64,000 bases of DNA from Erodium maritimum (GCA_963921825.1 OY997592.1:60904336-60968335); one strand, 5' to 3'; counted from the first letter of the stretch, positions 16,561-29,083 are shown. Numbers and translations are program-made. Notes: a model not told the origin generated them from the letters alone.

Positions 16561-17029
16561 ACACCAATCTCGTCAAGTTTGGTCGACGGTGTCGTGGTTT
16601 CGGACTCCCCCATCAGCGTGCGCCACACCAGTCTGTCGTCCTCCCTTGCCTCTAGCGATCGCCGGAGGCTATTCTACCGCTCTGATGGCGGAGAAAGTAT
16701 GGTGGCGATCGTCCGACGCCGCCCCACCCAAACTTGTAAGAGCCGTCAGAGATCGCTCCCCACGAGACTCCATGGATGGGGAGTCTGGTCGGGAGAGTCC
16801 CGTCAAACCTGTGCCCGCTTCCTCGCCGCTTAACGTGTGCTTGTTGCCGGATTCCATGAAAGTCGCTATTACTACTATCGTTCAAGCTTATAGGGTTTAC
16901 GAGAGAAAAGCTAGAGAAGCCACATTCAAATCATTATTTAACCTTTCAGGTTGCTGATATTCATTCTTTTGTAATTTCCAACCTATGAGGATTGTATTTG
17001 CTTCAAGTAACTCCGATTTCCAGTGTAGA
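16561..17029 (+). other. Unclassified 122-aa open frame and flank
   Basis: An open frame at 16589-16957 has a basic, Ser/Pro-rich start and an MKVAITTIVQAYRVYERKA-like helical stretch at the end. I do not recognise it. GC-rich 5' parts of LINEs in this window look similar, so it may be a LINE 5' fragment rather than a gene. Confidence 0.25.
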
Positions 17030-17770
17030 TGTCTTTAAAGAATTACTGGGAGCATTAGACTATCAATAATGGAATTAGACTGATTCTGTCTAATTCCTGT
17101 CTAATTAGGTCATATTTGTGGAAAATTGAAAGGGGATTAGACCCGATTTGTGAGTCTGTTGTTTTCATTGTCGCTGTGGGAATAGACCGATTCAGTCTAT
17201 TTCGAGTGTATTGTGTAGAATAAAAATCGAAAATATGTTCAAATCTTTTGAGAGGATTGTTGTCGGTCATTGGAGGAGATTCGGACGACAGATACACAGG
17301 AAGTGGATAAGAGGTAGTGGCGAGGTAAGGTTGGTGTGGCAATGGTGGTGGCAGACATTTGGTGGAGACACGGTGTCGACGTTCCGAGGGGAAATGTGGT
17401 GGCAGAAACGCCGGAGGCTTGGAAACATGAGGTAGAGAAGGTCTGAGGTAGAGAAGGTCTACGATGATACTCGGAAGTCGAAGAAATGAGTGCAGAAGAA
17501 GTAGTGAGGAAGACAAAGTGCTGATTCCATTTAAGCTCGAATCGTGTCACGCGACACACTCTGGTTCGTTGGTCATAGTACGTCTAGGCTCCGAATCCGT
17601 CGATTCGACGGGTCTCTGAGTCTACAAGACCCTCGATATCGAATCTGCGCTTTCGCAGATTCGACACAGATTTCTAACGTCACGTTCAGATTCGACACAG
17701 ATTTCTAACGTCACGTCGGATTCAACGATCAAACAACTCGCCGTTTAGACGCCATCGTGGATAAGGGTTA
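17030..17770. repeat. Repeat-like region shared in part with 56170-57240
   Basis: The stretch has scattered motifs (tagaccga, gtcacgcg, gaatccgtcga, cagattcga) that recur in similar order at 56170-57240. It includes a 32-bp tandem pair at 17655-17716 (cagattcgacacagatttct...). A 153-aa minus-strand frame at 17516-17055 lies inside it and has no recognisable domain. A non-autonomous transposon family is my inference. Confidence 0.4.
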
Positions 17771-18128
17771 ACCTTAACATGATTTTTTTTAATATTCAAT
17801 AATCAATTTGAGTTTTTAAATGAGTTCGTGTTAAACAAAGATATTCATACATTGAGCTTGCCTTGCCTTGTACCCTAAAAGGGAAGTTTATTTGTTCAGA
17901 ATCTTGTGGCCTTAAATTTGAGATATTTTTATGAAACACTTGGATTTTGTTCCTTTTTTTTTTCCCACACTCACATTAAAACATTTTGATCCTATCCTAT
18001 ATATCTTAGATCTCAATCGTATCTTCACTACAAATGCTGATTGTTTCTTCACAACCTATTCACATAATCCCATTTTGCATTTCTGTTTTCCTTTGAATCT
18101 CTTCATATTATTAATCAGATCATCCAAA
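17771..18128. other. Upstream region of the AHP gene
   Basis: AT-rich DNA with no coding signal. It should hold the promoter and 5' leader. A possible TATA-like 'ctatatat' occurs near 17996. Confidence 0.4.
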
Positions 18129-19643
18129 ATGGACATGAGAAAGCAGCTTCAGCATGACATTGCCTCCATGAGTAAATCCTTCTTTGTTCAGGTCCTATAT
18201 TACTCTATCTTCTCTCTTCTTTGCATCATTTGTATATTTATTCATGTAATTTAGAACCCTAATTATCAATTAAATTCTCAGTTTTTTCTTCTTCTAGTTT
18301 TTGGTACATCGATCACTCGGATTAATTTCAATTAAGTTGTGTTGGGTATTGTTGTAGGGATACCTTGAAGAATTCATGCAGCTGGAGGATTTGGAAGATG
18401 AGACTAACCCTAATTTTGTGGAGGAAATTGTGACACTGTTCTATAATGATTCAGCTAAGCTCCTCAGCAAGGTAGAAACTGCATTGTAAGTAGAATAAAT
18501 TAATACTTTAAAGATTACTAATAGAGAATTCATGTATATTCATTTTTATTTGCTTTTTGTAGAATGAATAGCCCTTTGGATTTCAATAAGTTGGATGATC
18601 TAATGCACCAGTTCAAGGGTAGCAGCTCAAGGTACAACTCAGCCATTCTCCACAATATTTCAATAGCTATAATTAATTATCGAAAATATAATTACTAAAC
18701 ACCTGCATTAATCCGACCAAATCGATAAAGTTATCTTCATTATTGTGACCTTGTGATTTATGCAATGGTTTTAAAATATCATTTACATAGTATATATATA
18801 ACTCACCTTAACACATTTTGCGATATATGGGAACCAAGTAATGACAATCAAGCCGGTTAGTTGATGATCGTCGATCTGTTTTATCTCTCCTCGAGGATGT
18901 TAAGCTCGAGAACATTTCTAAGACAGCGAACGGTGCAACCCACTGGTTAGCTCGGGAGGCCCGTTCTGTTTCTGTCCAATCCTGGTTTGGGTTCACAATC
19001 CTGGATGCACTAGGTTGCATCTTACTTCAATTCAAATAAAAGGTACTAGTCTTCTTTAAAAAAAAGTAATGACAATCATATATTTTTGCAGCATTGGAGC
19101 AACAAAGGTTCAGAAGGAAGCTCATCTTATCCAAGAGTATTGCAAGTTTAGAAATGGTGAAGGGTATGAATTAACTCTAGTTTGCATCACCTAGTTTGTG
19201 CTTAGAACATCGTACGTGTTCTTTTATCTTAAAATAAATAAATAAATAAAATTATTGTAACTGTGACAGAAGTGAAAGACGAGTTTTATTTTAATATATA
19301 TTGAGTAGTACATATATAATTTCTTGGAGATGGATTATAATTAGTGATGATACAGCATTAATCGATGATATAAATGTGCAGATGTTTTAGGGCTTTTGAG
19401 CAACTCAAGCGAGAGCATATGGAATTGCAGGCAAAGCTTGCATCCTATTTTGAGGTTGAAATTCTAATCTTTCCCAATATATTATGTAATACAATTATTA
19501 TTTTGAAGGGTTGATGGAGTAGGAAAACATATTTGTATTGAAATATATCCGTTGGGACTTGGACCTCACGAAACATATTGTTGGTATTTTTTCAGATGGT
19601 ACATGAAATTGGAGTCTCAAACTGTGTCAAGGAGGCTGATTAA
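18129..19643 (+). CDS. AHP4: Histidine-containing phosphotransfer protein, AHP4-like
   Basis: A phosphorelay carrier that takes a phosphoryl group from hybrid histidine kinases, such as cytokinin receptors, and passes it to response regulators; such proteins move between cytosol and nucleus. Six exons join in frame to 150 aa: 18129-18191, 18358-18485, 18563-18631, 19092-19163, 19382-19454, 19596-19643. The phospho-accepting His79 is present in the HPt signature MHQFKGSSSSIGA (78-90), so this is not one of the His-less pseudo-HPt proteins. The MHQF form and the downstream EGCFRAFEQLKREH stretch are closer to AHP4 than to AHP1/2/3/5, which have HQLKGSS. The helical C-terminal half is complete. 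Intron 3 carries a recent LINE fragment; splice sites are unaffected. Confidence 0.92.
18836..19078 (+). mobile_element. 5'-truncated LINE fragment (RNase H end) in AHP intron 3
   Basis: The insert 18851-19063 is flanked by perfect 15-bp repeats (aagtaatgacaatca at 18836-18850 and 19064-19078) and ends in a short poly-A. Its + strand is open from the first base to a TAA at 19037-19039 and encodes 62 residues with TANGATHWLAREA, the usual C-terminal end of the RNase H domain in plant LINE polyproteins. Perfect duplications and an unbroken frame indicate a young insertion. Confidence 0.9.
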
Positions 19644-20160
19644 TATGTGTATGGTGGGGATATGTATGACATAGATGAAGTAGAAAATACCAAGAAATGA
19701 ATTACAGCAGAGAAAATGACGTTAGTACCCATATATACAGGGTGAAACATTTTTACATATTTCATGTCTTAACTTTCATCTATGTTATAATTGTAACAAT
19801 AATTTTGTTTTCTTATACTTCATAATATATGAGATTATTTTGTACATAAATTGCTACTTCTGTGAGTATACCATTTTGAAGATCAAAATCACTTGTTCTT
19901 ATTTTGTCCATATTCTTGGAGCTTGTAGGGGAAAATACATCAATGGTGGCATTTGGAATGGGTTATGTCATTTGATGTTGTAAACTTCATTTTGAGCTGG
20001 AGAGGTATAAGATCGAATCGATGGTGGGAAGGGTGGGTACATGTGGGTTATGCAACCTTTTGAGGCCTGTGGATCCATAGTAATAAAGGGGTGTTTCGAA
20101 CTAGAGTGGAGCCTTTTCAATTCATTTTTTTTCGTCTGATCATGCAGTAGAGTTTTTTCT
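19644..20160. other. 3' UTR of the AHP gene and intergenic DNA
   Basis: The first 200 bases are AT-rich and likely untranslated mRNA with possible polyadenylation signals. I see no gene or repeat ends in the remainder. Confidence 0.5.
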
Positions 20161-20164
20161 TTTT

Positions 20165-20821
20165 ATAAGCGTTTTTTTCATCAGCTCAGATTTTTATTAA
20201 AATTAAGACACTTCCGAAAAGGGAAGCATCCGAATGTCAAAGACCAAGACAACGATCACAGAAAGAACTCCCACAATAAAGCTAAAGGGCATAACCTTGA
20301 TGAACCGTGATTGCGCCAAAGCTCACTGTCCGTACTTCAGATGTCCGATTAACCAGGCTTGAATCGGAACTCTGAGACCCAGTAAAAATAGAGCATCTCT
20401 GTTTTGGTACACTAACCGTCAACGACGCCAGAACAACAGAAGGAGAAGCCCTACGCCGAGAAAAAGCTACGAAAAGAAAAAAACAAAGAGAGGCACCTGA
20501 AATAGGGTCTCATCCTCAAGACTAAAACATAACTCAAAAGAGCTAACAACCAACTCTCAATAGAGCTTAAACCTCCCAAAACACGGAAGAAAAGAACAAA
20601 CAAACAAACACCACAAGCAACTAAAATACGACTCAAGCTAAAACAAGCCAAGGGACAGTCCAGCCCACTTATGTGGACATAAATTGCATCGGTTTTAAAT
20701 ATTTTTAGCCTACATTCTTGAGCTTTTTAGTCCTAAGGTTGGATAATTCGATCCACTTTTCTTTCGTTACTTGTATTATATCTCTCTTTTTGTTTTGTAT
20801 GTGCTTTGATCGAAAAAAAAA
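20165..20821 (-). mobile_element. LINE 3'-end relic
   Basis: On the minus strand the region ends in a LINE-like tail (aagtgtcttaattttaata..., then an A-run that appears as the T-run at 20171-20177). The rest, to about 20650, has short frames only. At 20700-20821 a separate + strand T-rich segment ends in a run of A after 'tgctttgatcg', also resembling a LINE 3' end. No target duplications were found, so the limits are rough. Confidence 0.45.
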
Positions 20822-21600
20822 GGTTTAAATGAAGGGAAAATCGCTTTAAGGAGTTTTGGAGGCGGGCTGATCTTGCGAAGAGCATAACTCCCTCGTACGA
20901 ACTTCGAATCGCCTCATATAATATATCAAATTGAAGGGAATTTAACGATCTACATTCTGGTGCCGAAAAGACCCAGAGACGGACAGTCCTTCAACCCACA
21001 GCGTGCTCAGAACCTGACTGCGGCCTAGTCCGCCGCAGGCTTACTGGCTGTCCGCCCGTCATCACCCCCTTTTCCCGCATACCTGATACCTCCTGAGTCG
21101 TAGAACGCGAAGCGTGACTGGGTCTTTTCCTACTTCGTTTCACTCGTTTTTCACCCTTTATAAGTCAAAAGTTAGGTTTAGAAAGGGGATAATTTGTACT
21201 TGAGATAATTTAAAAGAGAAGGGGAGTTGAAAGTAAAAAAGAAATGAGATTGGAACTTAAAGAATGTCATTGTAATCCAAATTAAATATTTTGATTTTCT
21301 AACTTTTCAATAATAATGAAGGTTTTTGTTTATTCTTCAAAAAAAATAAGTGCAACAAAAATCTTCGCTCAATATTTTGAATTTTCTTCTTCAAAAGGTT
21401 AGGTAAAATGATTGGTTAAAGGACTCGAGGTGCTTCCTACAAAGATCCAAGGGTGGTGAGATCGTGGACCCGTAGTAGCTTGTCGATTTTTTGGTTAGGT
21501 TTCGATCGGTCTTTTTTGCGTTACTATGGTTTTCGTTTCTATATTTTCAATTTTGAAGTCAGTTCCCTGTTAGGGTACATCGCATTCCTCTTTTTTCTTG
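20822..21600. other. Unclassified repeat-like DNA
   Basis: A GC-rich block at 20850-21130 (containing 'cataactccctcgtacgaac') looks like retroelement-derived sequence but encodes nothing I recognise. The rest is AT-rich. Confidence 0.3.
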
Positions 21601-21605
21601 ATTGT

Positions 21606-23787
21606 TTTTTTTTTGAATAGGCAGTTTTTTCATTGAAAATCCCTCTTTCGAGGTAAAAGAGGAAGAACAAAGACCAACAAGGGCACAAAAGGGCGATTCC
21701 ATAAGATGATCATATGACATCTATAAGGGATATCAACTACAACAAAAAAACAACAAACTCAGACAAACCACAGAAACACAGAATACCCAAGCGGGGTAGA
21801 CAAGAAATACAACCAGCAACCTAACACAGAAGAGTTACTCCCAAGAAAAAGGGATAATTACACCTTAGTACCCTAAATCATTCATATTTCATTTAGAGTA
21901 CCCTAAATCTTTTTTGTGTCACCTCAGTACCCTAAACTTTCATTAATTCATTTAGAGTCCCTTAAATCTTTTTTGTGTCACCTCGGTACCCTAAACTTTC
22001 ATTAATTCCATTTTAGTACCCACCTTTAACTTTACATATGATTTTCCATCCAAAGCAGGTAAAATGACCATACTACCCCTCACCAACAACCAAAATTATG
22101 GTAAAGTTAACGGTGGGTACTAACATGAATTTAATGAAAGTTTAGGGGTACTAAAATGGCATTAATAAAAGTTTAGGGTATTGAGGTGACACAAAAAAGA
22201 TTTAGGGTACTCTAAATGAAATATGAAAGATTTAGGGTACTGATATGACACAAAAAAGATTTAGGGTACTCTAAATGAAATATGAAAGATTTAAGGTACT
22301 GAGGTGGAATTAACCCCAAGAAAAACAAAGTAGGATCAGAATCCAAATATAACTACCATGAAGCTGTAAATTTGAAAGACGGGTCTAGAGTACCCAAATG
22401 TGACCACCATGAAGCATTGAGGGGAGTAGATTCTAGTTGTCAACCCTTACCGGCTATAATCCAAACCCTAACCTTGAATTAGTCAACCAACTCCCATCTC
22501 GATAGAGCTGTCCAACTAAGGATCACAACTATAAAGCCGACGACCAACACCGCTAACGGCCGAGACAAACACGATTTACCATAAAAACCCTAGCAGATGG
22601 CTTCTGAGGGGCACACAACACCCAAGAACTCGTCGACGGTCAACGCCTTCAACCGACGAGCTCGACCCACCACCGGGTCGAGAAGAAACGAAACCAAATA
22701 CTACGGGAAGCATGCACGAATAGGAGATGCTAAACCAAACAAGGAAAAGAGTAGGGATTACCTCTGAACTGACCGTCATGACAAGCACTCGCACCGGTCC
22801 TCTTAACGAAACCGGCCAACACCGAGAAGCGGTAAAAGAGGAACCGACATTTCTACCGAGCACAAGGCATGCCACACAGTCATGCACTCCGGGGGTCTGA
22901 AGCACTCTAGCAAGCCGATTTGAGAGGAACCGCCTAGCACCACGACACCGAGATCTGAGCCGGCAAGCACCGCCGGACGACGACCTGAACTGGTTCAATC
23001 TCCTCGGGAGAAGGAAGTCCCACGATCAAAACAAGAGAGCCGCCACGGCGAGGCGGGGGCTCGACCACTGGCATGAGGGAAGGCGGTGGAGCCAGGTTGG
23101 GCGCTGCAAGGGCTACGGAAACACCATCAGAAGAGCTCCGGCGACCGACCGAGAATCCCACGACCTGAATAAGGGCTCCCGGCCACCAGATGTGGGACGA
23201 ACGAGCCCGTGAAGGTTCTCGAACAACTCCCACACCAGATCTGGCGGCTGGGACCGACCCAAACCAGCAGCTGCAAGACCCGAGCTAAAGAGGCCGTCTC
23301 CGGCAAGACAATGAAGACGGAAACGCTTCGGTCAGCAAGGAGGGTGGCCTAGCAACTACCGGCGCAACTCAAGGCACAACTCCGACCACCCTAACACGGC
23401 ACCACTTTGGCGAGGCTACGACCACCGCAGGTTCCATAGGTCCGAGTTAACCGGTCAAGGAAGAGAAGGACGAGGTCGGCACCGGTCAACGCTCGAAGAA
23501 GAAGAGGAGCTCTCACCGAGATAGGCAGGGGAAGAAAGACGTCGGACGTCACACCAGACCGGCCAAAACAGAGGCCAAGTCAGATCTGGGCAAGGGAACC
23601 ACCTAAGACCTCGCCGAGGAGGAGGGAGCCACGCCGGCACAAACCGACACCTGGGACAGAACCTCCTGCCTTCAAGGATCCTCAGCCAAGACGCGGACAC
23701 CAGCTTCGGTGGAAGAAACAGAGAGGCGGGGGAAGCAGGACTTTGGAGTAGAGAGGGAGAGGGAAGGGCTCGCCGGCAACAGCCACA
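21606..23787 (-). mobile_element. LINE-like relic interrupted by a MITE and a solo LTR
   Basis: On the minus strand the element ends in an A-rich tail (T-run at 21606-21616, next to 'gaataggcag'). Its GC-rich 5' half (22560-23787) has open frames of 140, 99 and 182 aa with no recognisable domain. A solo LTR splits it, and the continuation lies at about 26469-26575, past the duplicated GTCAT. The composition resembles the compact retroposon at 27112-28365. No reverse transcriptase is visible. Confidence 0.45.
21842..22325. mobile_element. Palindromic MITE (21851-22316) with 9-bp duplication
   Basis: The element begins GGGATAATTACACC and ends GGTGGAATTAACCC, with arms that pair along most of its 466 bp and contain short internal direct repeats (accctaaatctttttt-type). 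Identical 9-bp repeats CAAGAAAAA flank it at 21842-21850 and 22317-22325. A 9-bp duplication is typical of Mutator-like elements. Confidence 0.85.
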
Positions 23788-24052
23788 GTCATTGTATAGA
23801 CCGCCCCGGTTAAAAGAATTAATATTTAAATTGTTCGATTGGAATGTCGTTGTTGGAAAACGGGTTGAATTTTGGAACAAATGGAAAAGAAAAAGAAAAG
23901 AAAAAAAGGAAAGAAGAAACTTGGGCCAGGCTGACTCAGGCCCAAGCCCAGCACGCTGAGCCCAAGCCAGCACCGTGCCCAAGCCCACTACCCCCTCAAA
24001 CACTACTACTCACGCGTCTTCTTCACGCAGCCGCACACGCATCCCGATGACC

Positions 24053-24053
<1 letters not shown>

Positions 24054-24132
<79 letters not shown>
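24054..24132. repeat. (TC)39 microsatellite
   Basis: Seventy-nine bases of uninterrupted TC repeat. Long frames across it (Arg-Glu or Leu-Ser repeats) are artefacts. The related LTR at 46130-46200 has a looser CT-rich tract at the equivalent place. Confidence 0.98.
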
Positions 24133-24135
<3 letters not shown>

Positions 24136-24629
24136 TCTCTTCTCCCTCGCAACGCTTCCTCGCCATCTCTCCTCCGCGTGCGGATCGAACCCCGCCGCCA
24201 ACTGAAACGGGATCTGATCCGAGCTTCTCTGGTTCTGGTTCGTCTTCCCGAGCTCGAACCGCGCCGGCAACGGAGGAGCAGCACGGTTCGTGCTCCCTCT
24301 TCGCTCGTTCATCCTCTCCGACCACGCCCCACCTGAAAACCCTCGGAGCCGAGCTCGATTTGGGCCAGCTTCGCTGGAACGAAGCCGGACGCCATCGTCG
24401 CTCGCACGCCGGCGAGAGCTCGAGCTCTCGCCAGATCTGAGACGGAGGGCGTTGGACCGCGCGTCAGCCACCAACGTCATGGCCACGGTATCGTCGGAGT
24501 CCTGACGCCTCTCCCAGCCATCGTCGCTCCTTCTCCGAGCTGCCCTGCCGCCATCCGCCGCCCTATCGAGGTCGGAACCCTCGCTGGAGTAACCCTCGAG
24601 CCAGAGCTGGACTCGAGCCATAACCTCGG

Positions 24630-24850
24630 GCCTTGGGCCAGGACATGCCTTGAGTCAGGACGGGCCTTGGGTCAGGACGGGCCTTGGGCCAAGACTAGAC
24701 CTCCAGATGGATTCGGGCCTTGGGCCAGGCCCAGGTCCCTGGTTTGGGTTCTAAGTCGGGTCTGGACCCGGGTCTGGGGCCGGGTCCGGGTCGGGTCTAA
24801 GTCAGGTCGGGTCTGGGTTCTGGACCGGGTCGGATCCGGGTCGGACAGTT
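24630..24850. repeat. GC-rich short tandem repeats in the LTR
   Basis: Units around 'gggccttgggycaggac' (about 18 bp) are followed by 'gggtcyggg' units. The position in the LTR matches the tandem arrays of the other LTRs. Confidence 0.7.
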
Positions 24851-26575
24851 TAATTAATTATTTAATTAATTTAATTAATTTAAAATGGATGTTTTAAAGG
24901 ACTAAACTGATAAAATAGAGGACTGATTCAGACTGTACCGGGACTGATTATCAATTTTACCTGTTAAAATCAGACTTTGACTTCGTCCGAGAAGACCGGA
25001 GGTAGGCCCAGACGTCAGCAGCTAGGAGACGTAGTTGTTGTATTCTTCTTGAGGTAGGGAAAGTAGCGAATACCGGTTTAATTACGGAAAGTTACTAGTA
25101 TGCATGTTAGGTGAATAATAATAACCGGAAAGGTCCTAGTTGGCATATAGGATGTGATCCACTAGAATAACCGTTTTCAATTATATAATAACCGGACGAG
25201 TCTTAGTGTGAATGTAGGATGTGATTCACTAGTTTAGCCGCTTTCAATATTCTGAGAAATTACCGTGCTGGTAGAATGGCCACGTCGAGCCTTAGGTTGT
25301 GTGCTGATTGAAATGTCTGATCTTGATTGAGATGCATGTTGTGTGACTTAGTGTCGATAAGATTAAGAGTCAAGGCATATTATATTCGGTGTAACATGTT
25401 GTTGCTATGTGTGGGCAAGTGTGCCGTGACTGATATGATGTGAATCATTGGTTGTGATATGGTCGGGTGAGTGATAGACCGACATGTCATGTAATTGTGG
25501 TAAGATTGTTGGGCTTGGTGAGCCGTGTTTGATCTGTGGAATTACGATGTGTGATATTATCTTGATGTGTGTTCCAAGAGGAGTTGTATTCCGGTATGGT
25601 ACCTGCACTGAGGGGGTGTGCCGGTGTGGGGCAGTACCTAGGCCGACGATGTGGTCCCACGTATGCTCGGTCCCCCAGTGTGTTATTCTGGTACGATGCC
25701 TACATCGAGAGGGTATGCCGGTGTAGGACATCTAGGCCGACGGTTGTGATTGGGCCTACGGGTCGTATTGGGCCTACCGGTTGTGTTTGGCATTAGGTGT
25801 CGTGTTTCTACCCGATGATATGTGTCCCTTGGGATGTTTCCGGGAACCCCGATGATATGTTTCCCTACGAGGATGTTTTCGGGAAGATATCTAGGCCGAC
25901 GTGCGCTTCCGGTATGATATGATGGAGTCGGGCTGTGTACAGTCGGCGGAGTTCGGGGACTGCGGTACGGGACGTGTGCTGGTTGCTTTTGTGTGTGATA
26001 CGTTTGCTGTTTGGTTAATGTTTTATTGTGTGTAAGTGGTCGTTTGAGTGCGTGGTAAGTTTGGTTATGACACCCGGTTTGGCAGTTAGTTGTGTTGTAC
26101 TAGTATGCCCTAATTGGACGGTTACTCGTGGTGGTGAGCCGATGTTCATTACCTTAACTACTTTTTCTACTGGGCGAAAGCTCACCCCTTACCTTGTTGT
26201 GTTTCAGGTGTTGAGCGGGACCAGTACTGGCAGGATTCTCGGAGCTTGGGAGCTGGCGAGGGTTTTGGCTAGTGTCTATAGACGTACAGTTTTTATTACT
26301 GTTTTGACTCGTTTATTATTATTTTTACCGAGCTGTTGACTTGTGTGGATGTTTGGAGTTTTAAATTGATATTGAGACCCTTTTTCTTATTTAAATTACT
26401 TTATTACTCATTGTTTTAAGTTCGCGTCTCAGATCCAGTCGAAACCGGATTTGGAGCGTGAGAGTCATGGTGGTCGTGACTGTCACCGACAAAGGAGAAG
26501 GTGCGACGCAAGCTAAGAGATAGGAAAGGGAAGCAGTTCCCAATTCAACCCTAAACCCTAAAGAACATTCATCAT

Positions 26576-27099
26576 ATGGCATTGGTGGAAGATAGTGATA
26601 CACGAACGAAAGTGGTGTGCGATTGTTTATTGGACATCTACTCTAGACATTTAATTTGAACCTACTTTATATGTCATTCATGCCGCATCTTCTATATGTA
26701 ATGTAATTTATGTTTTTGTATGAATTAATTTTATGAATTTGGCATTGTCATATTTGCAACATTTTTATTTTTATATCGACCTGAAAATTGAAATAGGTGA
26801 GCGAATAAACGATCTAATAGGCAAGACAGTGTAGCACAAGTTGGAATGGATGGATGATTCCAACAAACGCGATAGACCTTTAACATTTTATGAATCGGAA
26901 CAGCGAGTGATTTCGATTTTTAACTCCTTGTCCCTGCTTATTTGTTTTTGACGGTTGATTTCGTTAGTATCCTCCTAAGTTGTTTACTAAGAGTTCGTTA
27001 GTTGGCCTAGAATATAAATATATCTATCTTTGATGGGATCCTGAACTATTATCTCAACTATAACGGTTTTATTTCATATTATCTGTATTTGGTAATATT
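26576..27099. other. Intergenic, nothing recognised
   Basis: Moderately AT-rich sequence with no open frame of note, no clear repeat ends and no RNA gene signal. Confidence 0.5.
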
Positions 27100-28377
27100 A
27101 ATACAGGACTGTTGGAAAAAAACGTGTCTCTAGAGAGAGAACGCCCCCCTTCTCTCTAACCCTTCTTCTAAACCGCCGGTTCCGTGCCCTGGTTTTCGTC
27201 GGTCACGGCCAGGGCTCCGGCCTTGGTTGTAACCGGCGAGAACCTCTCCCCTTCCTTTATCCTTTCCCCTTCCTTCTTGCTTTCCCCCCTTCTTTCCCCT
27301 TTCTCTCTCTTTTGTGTTGAGCTATTGGTTCCCTTGTCCGTTTGGGTTCGTTTCTTCTCAGATTTAGTCCTTAGGACTCAGATATGTACCCTTCGAGCTT
27401 CGGTTGCCGGCGAGAGTTGCTTGAGGTGATCCGGTGAAGGGCGGATCTACTTCTCGTTCTCTTTCCGTCGAGCGCGGATCTGGTCCTCTGGAACCAGATC
27501 TGGTGTCCTCTCGCCTCTGGTGGTGTTGACCCCGGTTGGCTCTCGACGGATCTTCCGGGTTGGGTTGGGCTGCAGGTCTTTGTGGTCGGAAGAGTTTGGT
27601 CCTACGGTGCTTGGGTCTCCAAGGGTTTGGTAGCGGAGTCTTTTCCCCGCCGGCGTTGGTCTTGTTCTCGAGTGGGACGATTTTCTCCCTACGTTGTCGA
27701 GGATTGTTGCGGTTCAGGGCTTTCGTCTGGACTTCACTACCGGTTGGGCTTCTTTGGTCTTAGTCTCTCCTTCCCTTGATGCGCCCCGACTCGTAGATGA
27801 GGTGGGGTTCTGCTCGGTCCCGGTGGTAGGATTTTGGTGGCTGGATCTCGTTGTCTTGTTTTTCCGTTGGTTTCAGGCTTGTTTATTTCTCTGCTGAGAG
27901 CCAGTACAAGAGATCGATCTCTCCGCTGGGCTTTTTGGACTCAGTTGAAGACTTGGCCAAGTCTTCCATTGATCCCATTGTGGATCAACCACATCACATT
28001 TTCATCTTCACAAGGTTTCATCTTGACTCTGGCTTTTCGGTAGCCTTACTCCCCATTTAGAAGTCCTTCAATCTGCAGCTTCTCACGTGCTGATCATCAG
28101 ATCATCAGCTAATTTCGCTTGGACAACCAATGTCCTTCCTTCAAATCTTGAAGATTGACTCATTCACGATCATCTCCAACACTGGACTTCATCTCTTATT
28201 TCTCTTGTACTGATCTTTGTATTAGTTTTGCCTGTTGTTTCTCTTGTTTGCTTTGCTTGGTTCTTTTGTTGGTTCGTAGCAATCTGTAGTGAGATTGCGT
28301 TTTTTTGTAACCTTTTCCACCTCGGAATTAAGGTTAATCTAAATTTGCTTTTGCCGATAAAAAAAAATACAGGACTG
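27100..28377 (+). mobile_element. 1.25-kb non-autonomous retroposon with 12-bp target duplication
   Basis: The insert 27112-28365 is bounded by perfect 12-bp repeats (aatacaggactg at 27100-27111 and 28366-28377). It begins with a 'ctctagagagagaacg' stretch that resembles plant LINE 5' leaders, has a pyrimidine-rich GC-rich middle, and ends in poly-A after 'tttgccgat'. The longest frames (66-86 aa) have no domain. It appears full length and without coding capacity, hence mobilised by another LINE. Confidence 0.8.
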
Positions 28378-28782
28378 CTATGACACCGATTAAAAAACAG
28401 ACCTGACAGGCATAGTGTCAATAAAAACAATTAAATTGGCCGTGTTCACCTGTTTTACATAAAAATCAAATCTAGTGTTTAGGTAATGGAGCAGAAAGAA
28501 GAAGACTAGATCATCGTATTGGAGAAATCTGGTTCGATACCATTAAAAAGTTGGCGATCTTTCTAGTTAGTCCATTTTAGGGTCCTATAATAGGGTAGGT
28601 CAATCATGGTCACACCCATCTAATAGAACTTTACCTTCCATTCGATTCAGTGCATATATTCTAAAATGAAAAATCAACAAGATTTGGAACAAAAATTCAA
28701 CTTGAACGAGTATAGGAAAGACTAGGAGAACCCACCACCAAGCAACAGCCACCCTTCAAAGACTATAAGAGATTGGTTCTAA
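28378..28782. other. Intergenic, nothing recognised
   Basis: AT-rich stretch between the retroposon and the first PIF/Pong element, with no coding signal or repeat ends visible. Confidence 0.5.
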
Positions 28783-29083
28783 GAGCATGTACAACGGATC
28801 GCACCCGCGCCCCACTCCGCGCGCGCGAGGATCGCGGAACGCGGGCCGTCCCGCTGTAGGAGCGAAAAAACGCGCTCCCGCTCCCCAGAAACGCGCTCCC
28901 GCTCCCCGATACGCGCGCTGCGCTCCCCGGTTGCTACCCGCTGGCCGGTCCTCGCCCCGTTGCGCCCGAGCTGCGCTGGCAGCCTCCTGTGTCGCCACGT
29001 GGCGCCGGCGAGTCTGCCCCTCCAACGGCTATTTTTGCAACGGCTATTTTTTTTTTAATTCAAAAATCAGATAATTTTAACCC

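Larger units (their letters stand above)
23788..26468 (+). mobile_element. Solo LTR (23793-26463) with GTCAT target duplication
   Basis: The LTR runs from TGTATAGACCGCCCCGG to GGAGCGTGAGA and is 2671 bp long; the last base pair appears changed from CA to GA. Identical GTCAT repeats flank it at 23788-23792 and 26464-26468. It holds a (TC)39 run, a GC-rich tandem array (24630-24850), several 'ctaggccgacg' repeats and the conserved hairpin motif near 26166. It is related to the interrupted LTR ending at 52360. Confidence 0.85.

Noticed and set aside
21851-22316. TTTAGGG/CCCTAAA motifs suggesting an interstitial telomere
   Set aside because: The motifs are spaced irregularly as parts of longer repeats in a palindromic MITE, not in a head-to-tail array.
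22576-24003. Minus-strand frames of 140, 99 and 182 aa as a gene cluster
   Set aside because: GC-rich LINE-like DNA with no domain; the 182-aa frame also crosses the solo LTR boundary at 23793.
24006-24621. Open frames with Arg-Glu or Leu-Ser repeats up to 203 aa
   Set aside because: They read through the (TC)39 microsatellite of an LTR.
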